Source: Tetraselmis striata (Eukaryota > Chlorophyta > Chlorodendrophyceae > Chlorodendrales > Chlorodendraceae). Taken from it: DNA of 64,000 nucleotides. The translations under genes and the position numbers were made by a program. Under the pieces are notes generated by a model, which searched no databases, was not told the DNA's origin, and was given only the letters and a program-made list of their open reading frames with translations. Below, in pieces: positions 59,001 to 64,000 of the stretch. Each line of letters begins with the position of its first letter. Positions within the stretch are counted from its first letter, which is position 1. The stretch spans positions 1 through 64,000 of the forward strand of contig VCJN01000950.1 of the NCBI GenBank assembly GCA_006384855.1. The letters are read 5' to 3'.

Positions 59001-62000
59001 GCGAGGTAGCCCACGCACGGCAAGGCACCGCGGCATGGGGGTTGGCCTGGGAGCCGTGTCGGGCGGCACCTGGCGCTGCAGCACACGGCTGTCGTCGTAG
59101 AAGGCGCGGGCGTCGCACTCCTTGGCCCTCTGCGAGAAGATCGAGTCCTCCAGGCGCCACTGACGCGGCGGCAGCGGCCCCACCCTCTTGACATTCCACG
59201 GGCGTCTGGTGTACTTGTCCTTGGTGTCCTTCGAGCGCGGGGGCTGCGAGAGCGAACGCGCCGTGTCAGCGCTCGCAGCGTTGGCGAGCAGCGCGGCGCA
59301 GACAGCCCGGCGAATAGCTACGGGCCCCGCCCCGGTGACCATGAACTGCAGGGGAGATACCGCCCGGTAGGCAGCCGTGAGCCAGAGGTCCGCGCGCACC
59401 ATAAAGTACGCCCGTTTGGCGTGTAGCTCCTCGAGCTTCGTGGCGTAAATGCCCCTGAGCGCGGCGTTACCTGCGCGCGGAAAATCCGCCTCGGTGACTG
59501 TCAGGAAGGGGGCACAATGGAACTGGTGATGCTGTTGTCGGGAGAGGGGGGGGGGGGTCAGCTGGGCGGCTGGGGCAGCCCCCTCACCTGGGTCCTTCTT
59601 CACCTTGCCATGCAGTGTGCGCACCAGCTCCGACACCCACCGCGCCTCCTCCTCCAGCTCCTCCGCCGCCACCTCGTCGAACGCCACCGCGTTGGCCTCG
59701 CACACAGCGTTCCACATCTACGGCGGCACGCATTGCATCCTTCAGAGGCCGCCCCCCTCGCCATCATACACAGCTCGGCTGCGGACTGCGGGTAGCGGAG
59801 CGCATCATGATTGCAGGCGTCTGGATATGCCCATCTAGCAACGCTATTATCTTTCACACACCCTAAGTGCGGTCGGCCATAATCTCGATGCACGTGATGC
59901 TCACTACATATATGCAAATATGAAGTAACTTGACGGTTGAATCAGCGATGCGTCGATTGTTCAGAAAAATTTAAAAGAACGGGTTCTATATCACTGGCCT
60001 ACAGTTCCATGAATTGTATTGCCAGCGCTTTTAAGTAGTCGCTACCAGCGGCGAGCGTTTGCATTGCCAGCGCTTTGAAGTACCAGAGTTTTTTTTTCCA
60101 TTACCAGCAGCGAGTAGCGAGTACTAGTACCAGTACCAGCAGTTCTGGGGAACTGCCCTTTCTGTAATTCACACCAGTACCAGCAGTACCAGCAGCGAGT
60201 AGCGAGTACCAGTAGTACCAGCAGCGAGCGTTTGCATTGCCAGCGCTTTGAAGTACCAGAGTTTTTTTTTCCATTACCAGCAGCGAATAGCGAGTACCAG
60301 TACCCGTACCAGCAGTTCTGGGGAACTGCCCTTTTTGTAATTCACACCAGTACCAGCAGTACCAGCAGCGAGTAGCGAGTACCAGTACCAGCAGCGAGCG
60401 TTTGCATTGCCAGCGCTTTGAAGTACCAGAGTTTTTTTTTTCCATTACCAGCAGCGAGTAGCGAGTACTAGTACCAGTACCAGCAGTTCTGGGGAACTGC
60501 CCTTTCTGTAATTCACACCAGTACCAGCAGTACCAGCAGCGAGTAGCGAGTACCAGTAGTACCAGCAGCGAGCGTTTGCATTGCCAGCGCTTTGAAGTAC
60601 CAGAGTTTTTTTTTCCATTACCAGCAGCGAGTAGCGAGTACCAGTACCCGTACCAGCAGTTCTGGGGAACTGCCCTTTTTGTAATTCACACCAGTACCAG
60701 CAGTACCAGCAGCGAGTAGCGAGTACCAGTACCAGCAGCGAGCGTTCGCATTGCCAGCGCTTTGAAGTACCAGAGTTTTTTTTTCCAGCAGCGAGTAGCG
60801 AGTACCAGTACTCATAGCCTCCCAACCGTGAGATCGTAATCGGACGGCTGTGTAATTAAGGGCCGTGGGCGGGCGGGTGGGTGGGCGGGTGGGTGGATTA
60901 TAGTACTTAGTAGTGTATTCCTGTAGATAAGCGCTTTAGTCATGCACCTATAGGCCCGATCCGCTGCACTATACGGGTATCCGTACGGCAATAAAGCTCA
61001 CCGCCGAAAAATCGACGCTTCGCTGGATAAGCTGTGTATCTAGAGGTCCTGTTGATTGTCCTTGGAACAAGCTGCGGGCATGTGTATATTGCGCATACAT
61101 ACACACGCGAGATATCCGGCGGCTTTGAACAACACAACAGCGCAAGTTAGCCCGGGTGCGCACGCTCCCGATGGCGGGACCGGAAGCATGTGGCAAAGGC
61201 GCAGCCCCGAGGGTTGGCAGCACCACCTTGCGGTTCTGGCGCCTCAGCACGCTGGGGCAGCCGTGCGCGCCAGAAAACCCGTAGTCTTCGTGGTCGAGCA
61301 CGTAGGGCTCCAGCTGGGAGGGCAACCGAAACAGCCACCGGTCGGTCCGGCAATTAGAACCCTTACAGCGGCAGCACACCGCGGCGGGAAGGGAGGGGGG
61401 TGGGGTGGGGGGGGGGGGGGTCTGAGAGAGGCGCACTTGCCTGCTCATACTGGCTCAGCTGCTGGCTCAGCTCCTGCCGCCTCTGCCGGCGCTCCTCCTC
61501 TAGGCTGGCCTGTGGCACGGCCTGCTGCTTGGCCTTCCTCGCCGCTGCCGCGGTCATGTCGTCCCAGGTCTGCTCTGCCCAGAGCGCCGCTCTCTTGGCG
61601 CACTCTGCGGGTCGATGGCGGCAAGAGACCGGCCGGTCCCGCTGCTGGTGATGAGACAGAGCATGATGCGCACGGTGCGGTGGAACGTCAGCTGCACGGC
61701 GGGTGGCGCGGGCAGGGCAGCGCACCCTCATCTGTGAGCTCCTGCGGGGCCGGGATGGGGACAGCGGTCGGTCGAGCCATATCCTGCCCCCAAACCTCCA
61801 GCAGCCCCGCCCGCTTCTTCTTGCGCTCCTCCGCCGCCTTGCCCAGCGAGTGGCTGTCCATCCTCAGCAGGTGGCCGATCACGTCGTTCTGCTTGCGCAA
61901 CCTGACCCGCTGCTTCAGCTGGCCCCAGAACTTCTTGCTGGGGCGGTCGGGGCCGGCAGGCGCAGGCACGACTTGCCGTGTATCCGTTTTGGGCGGCAGC

Positions 62001-62233
62001 TCCCGAGGGGCCACGCCCCGCGCGGCGTTCTGCCACCGGTCTGCACGCAGCTGCGCGTCATCGACGTGGTGAGCCGGCCCTGGTAGGTCCCCGCCAGGCG
62101 CAGGGCCTTCCTCTTCCACCATGAGTGCCAGCTCGTCACCATCTTGCTGCCGGTGGTGGTGGGAGCGGGGCTTGCCCAGCGGGTCCAGAAACGTCTTTGC
62201 GGGCGTCAGGTCCGCGCTGCAGCGGCGGCGCAC
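56022..62233 (-). CDS. Long conserved protein of flagellate type, function unknown; 5' end unresolved
   Basis: Minus-strand exons with matching phases: about 62233-61726, 61604-61441, 61313-61164, about 59717-59331 (probably split), 59243-59070, 58907-58793, 58015-57884, 57631-57296, 57077-56910 and 56453-56022. Early exons are basic and coiled-coil-like (LEEERRQRRQELSQQLSQ). Later ones carry helical blocks: FDMDWARVVAKTRFLK, IYEAVLGRYAVIRSTFYYYC, NDDNALMRFEWIEILIRAAI, RRDRLYNEAVDVILRAHHP, LKALYKVYKAKDSAKWFQLE and RVVSWTFIDFLEGLGRLAEA. These remind me of unnamed proteins conserved in flagellated protists, so a ciliary role is a guess. The intron after 61441 uses a GC donor (CAG|GCAAGT). The exon 58907-58793 contains one extra base in the T run at 58860-58862 that shifts the frame; all other exons fit, so a consensus error is likely. 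A minisatellite fills the long intron 59718-61163. Confidence 0.6.
60061..60815. repeat. Minisatellite with two-unit higher order
   Basis: Units of 170-174 bp start GCATTGCCAGCGCTTTGAAG at 60061, 60234, 60404, 60578 and 60748 (last partial). Units alternate: A has TACTAGTACCAGTACCAG and CCCTTTCTG, B has ACCAGTACCCGTACCAG and CCCTTTTTG, giving A-B-A-B with a 344-bp super-period. Minus-strand ORFs of over 100 codons here are products of the repeat. Confidence 0.93.
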
Positions 62234-63404
62234 TTGAAGGGTCAGCGCAGCGCCAGTCCCCGGGGCCCAAGGCCAGGAAGCACACAGCTCATCGGCATGA
62301 CACGATATTGAGTGATACGCATGCGAGATGCCCGGCCTATCGCATTCCTAGTACAGAGACGGGGCATGCGTGGGGATGCTGACCTCTGTCCCTCCGGAAA
62401 GGGACTAGCATCAGGGCCTCTGGGTCCGCGGGCCCGTATGGAGACTGGCGCACCAAAATGCCGTTGTTTGGCATTGGTCGCCGCGCTCTGGCTGGCCAAT
62501 GTCTTACAGCGGCCTGCGAGTTGGGACTTCTTGTCGCTGCTGCTCGGAATGAGCAGCTGTGGACCATGTCCGGACATGCACGCAAAGCCTCAGCTGTGGA
62601 AGGTGGCAGTGCCAAACTTTGCCAGTACCGTGCACGAAGGGCGAGGAAAGCGGTGTGTGTGTGTGTGTGTGTGTGTGTGTGGACATGTAGATGGATGCTA
62701 TATCATGATGCTAAATATGTTTATGTACACCGTTCCACATAAGGCCCAGGCCCCTTTTTGGCCCAATCTGAGTTGGCGAATAAAGGCAGCTGACCCTAGG
62801 GTTTATGACATGAAACCCTGGAACATTGCACTGTTATGTTCATATTTTATCGTCACAGGGTTTGATGAAACCTTAATTATATCCTAGCAACTGTCCAGCA
62901 CGAGTGGCCACAGTGCCACATTGGGCGTTTCCCAGCAACATGCTGTCCGTGAATTTGCCCCCAAACCAGCGGAATCAATACATAGGGCTTGTCTCATACC
63001 CTGAATAACCTGATTTCCATGCCCCACATGCATGGCGGATAGCTTTCACCATCATACCAAGGTAATGCGGCATGAGTATGGGGGTAGTTGCGCTCCATGA
63101 CTGCATATCCACATGGATGGCGCAATCTGTGGTTTTGGAGCGCTAGCGCCACAAGCTGTAGTTTTCTTGCCTAAATAACAGTGTTGATGGCAGCAGCCAC
63201 CACATGGCAATGTCGGGTCTATCGCGCTATCACGGTATTTTCCCCCAGCCCTGCGACCCTTAGCAACATGCATGCATGCGCACACGGCCCAAATGAATCC
63301 GCGCATGGGCAGGTGGATTGAATCTGCAATCCCCATACGTATGTGGAGGGTGTAGTATATTCATAATGAATATATGTGCATTATTCATCCTATTCTATCG
63401 GTAA

Positions 63405-63435
<31 letters not shown>

Positions 63436-63764
63436 AAACACACATACACTCACACACACATACATTTAAAGCGCGTGGTATGGGGCCGTTCCCTGTACTA
63501 CGCTATACAGTCCGGTCGCTGTTGCTCGAATTCTGCGCCAGGTACAACTTGATAAACCGAAACATAAAGACACATCGTATTGCCTGCGATATAGCAGCAT
63601 TGATGTCGCAAATATTGCGAGAATAACGTCCAGTAGACGTACGTGGCGGATCTATTATCCAAACGGACATGATCCAAACGGACATCTGTACCATAACAGT
63701 CATCTACGCGAGCGCCGACGTTGGTAGCACGATTATAAAAGGAAACAACTTGATGCTGAAATAC
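62234..63764. other. Unresolved 5' region and intergenic DNA
   Basis: The first coding exon and promoter of the preceding minus-strand gene may lie here but could not be identified. A GT microsatellite sits at 62654-62682 and an AC-rich one at 63410-63466. A CCCTAGGGTTTATGACATGA word near 62795 resembles GGGTGTATGAGATGAAACCC near 15508. Confidence 0.4.
63410..63466. repeat. AC-rich microsatellite
   Basis: (AC)n is interrupted by AAAA, CATACACTC and similar words. Confidence 0.9.
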
Positions 63765-64000
63765 AGAGCCCCGGCTATACGCTCCTTGAAGGTTGTGCAA
63801 ATGTGCATGTTCAGCATCGCGCACCTTGTGCCTGACCATCATGTCACGACACTTATCTTCTACACGGTCTGCGGCCTCGCGCATGTACTGGTAAGACTCT
63901 TCCATCGACAGCCCCGGGACGTCAGGGCCGTACTCTGCGTTCTCGCCTGCGTGCACCCAGGCATAACTTAGATCCGCCCAGCTGAGCCGGGCTCTGTTGG
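63765..64000 (-). CDS. Partial gene, possibly universal stress protein-like
   Basis: The minus-strand frame is open to the right edge and reads RARLSWADLSYAWVHAGENA, YGPDVPGLSMEESYQYMREA and RVEDKCRDMMVRHKVRD, then AYSRGS before a donor-like TCT|GTATTT at 63764. Downstream of that the frame loses protein character. The spacing of a PGLSxEESYQ helix region after a hydrophobic start is reminiscent of universal stress protein (UspA-like) domains in green plants, but no nucleotide-binding motif is inside the window, so this is only a suggestion. The missing start and 3' exons lie outside the window or unrecognised to the left. Confidence 0.4.

Noticed and set aside
60101-60825. Minus-strand ORFs of 114 and 126 codons with internal repeats
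   Set aside because: They are translations of the minisatellite and lie in an intron of a supported gene.

Overview
The window looks like nuclear DNA of a green alga (chlorophyte). A FKBP19-type immunophilin carries a bipartite plastid and thylakoid-lumen presequence, another small protein has a plastid transit peptide, and coding sequence is GC-rich and split by many short introns. Long C runs lie on the sense strand of many introns, often within 10 nt of the 5' splice site. I cannot name the species from sequence alone; a prasinophyte-grade flagellate would fit. There are no rRNA genes, no CRISPR and no bacterial operon structure.

Layout, left part (1-27 kb): a leucine-rich-repeat protein open at the left edge; a small plastid membrane protein (minus, 5 exons); FKBP19 (plus, 6 exons); a SANBR/KIAA1841-like BTB protein (minus, 7 exons, 620 aa); a repeat-rich stretch with a MITE-like family; a BED-like zinc finger plus Tudor-like gene; and the first of two paralogous type I membrane proteins with an SdiA-regulated (YjiK-like) ectodomain.

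Middle (28-45 kb) is mobile DNA. It holds a discontinuous coding-like remnant, an intact 362-aa ORF resembling the restriction-like-nuclease tail of non-LTR elements, and a 5.1-kb DNA transposon (31542-36639) with about 120-bp terminal inverted repeats and AT target duplications. That transposon carries a THAP/DDE_4-type transposase and, convergently, a FEN1/EXO1-like nuclease joined to a SWIM-like zinc motif. Beyond it lie a broken tyrosine-recombinase element, a broken Ty3/gypsy-like fossil, microsatellites and copies of a tRNA-derived SINE.

Right part (45-64 kb): the second SdiA-regulated receptor-like paralogue (7 exons, 749 aa), a PAPS-dependent sulfotransferase (11 exons, 383 aa), a long multi-exon protein resembling conserved proteins of flagellated protists (minus), and the 5' part of a minus-strand gene that runs off the right edge.

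Host gene models were built by matching intron phase, GT-AG (or GC-AG) borders and family sequence. For the fully resolved models the summed exon lengths are divisible by three. The most novel item is the transposon that pairs a Rad2/XPG-family nuclease with a THAP/DDE transposase. The other strong signals are strand-specific poly-C at intron starts, GC-AG introns, and a duplicated six-cysteine module in one receptor.
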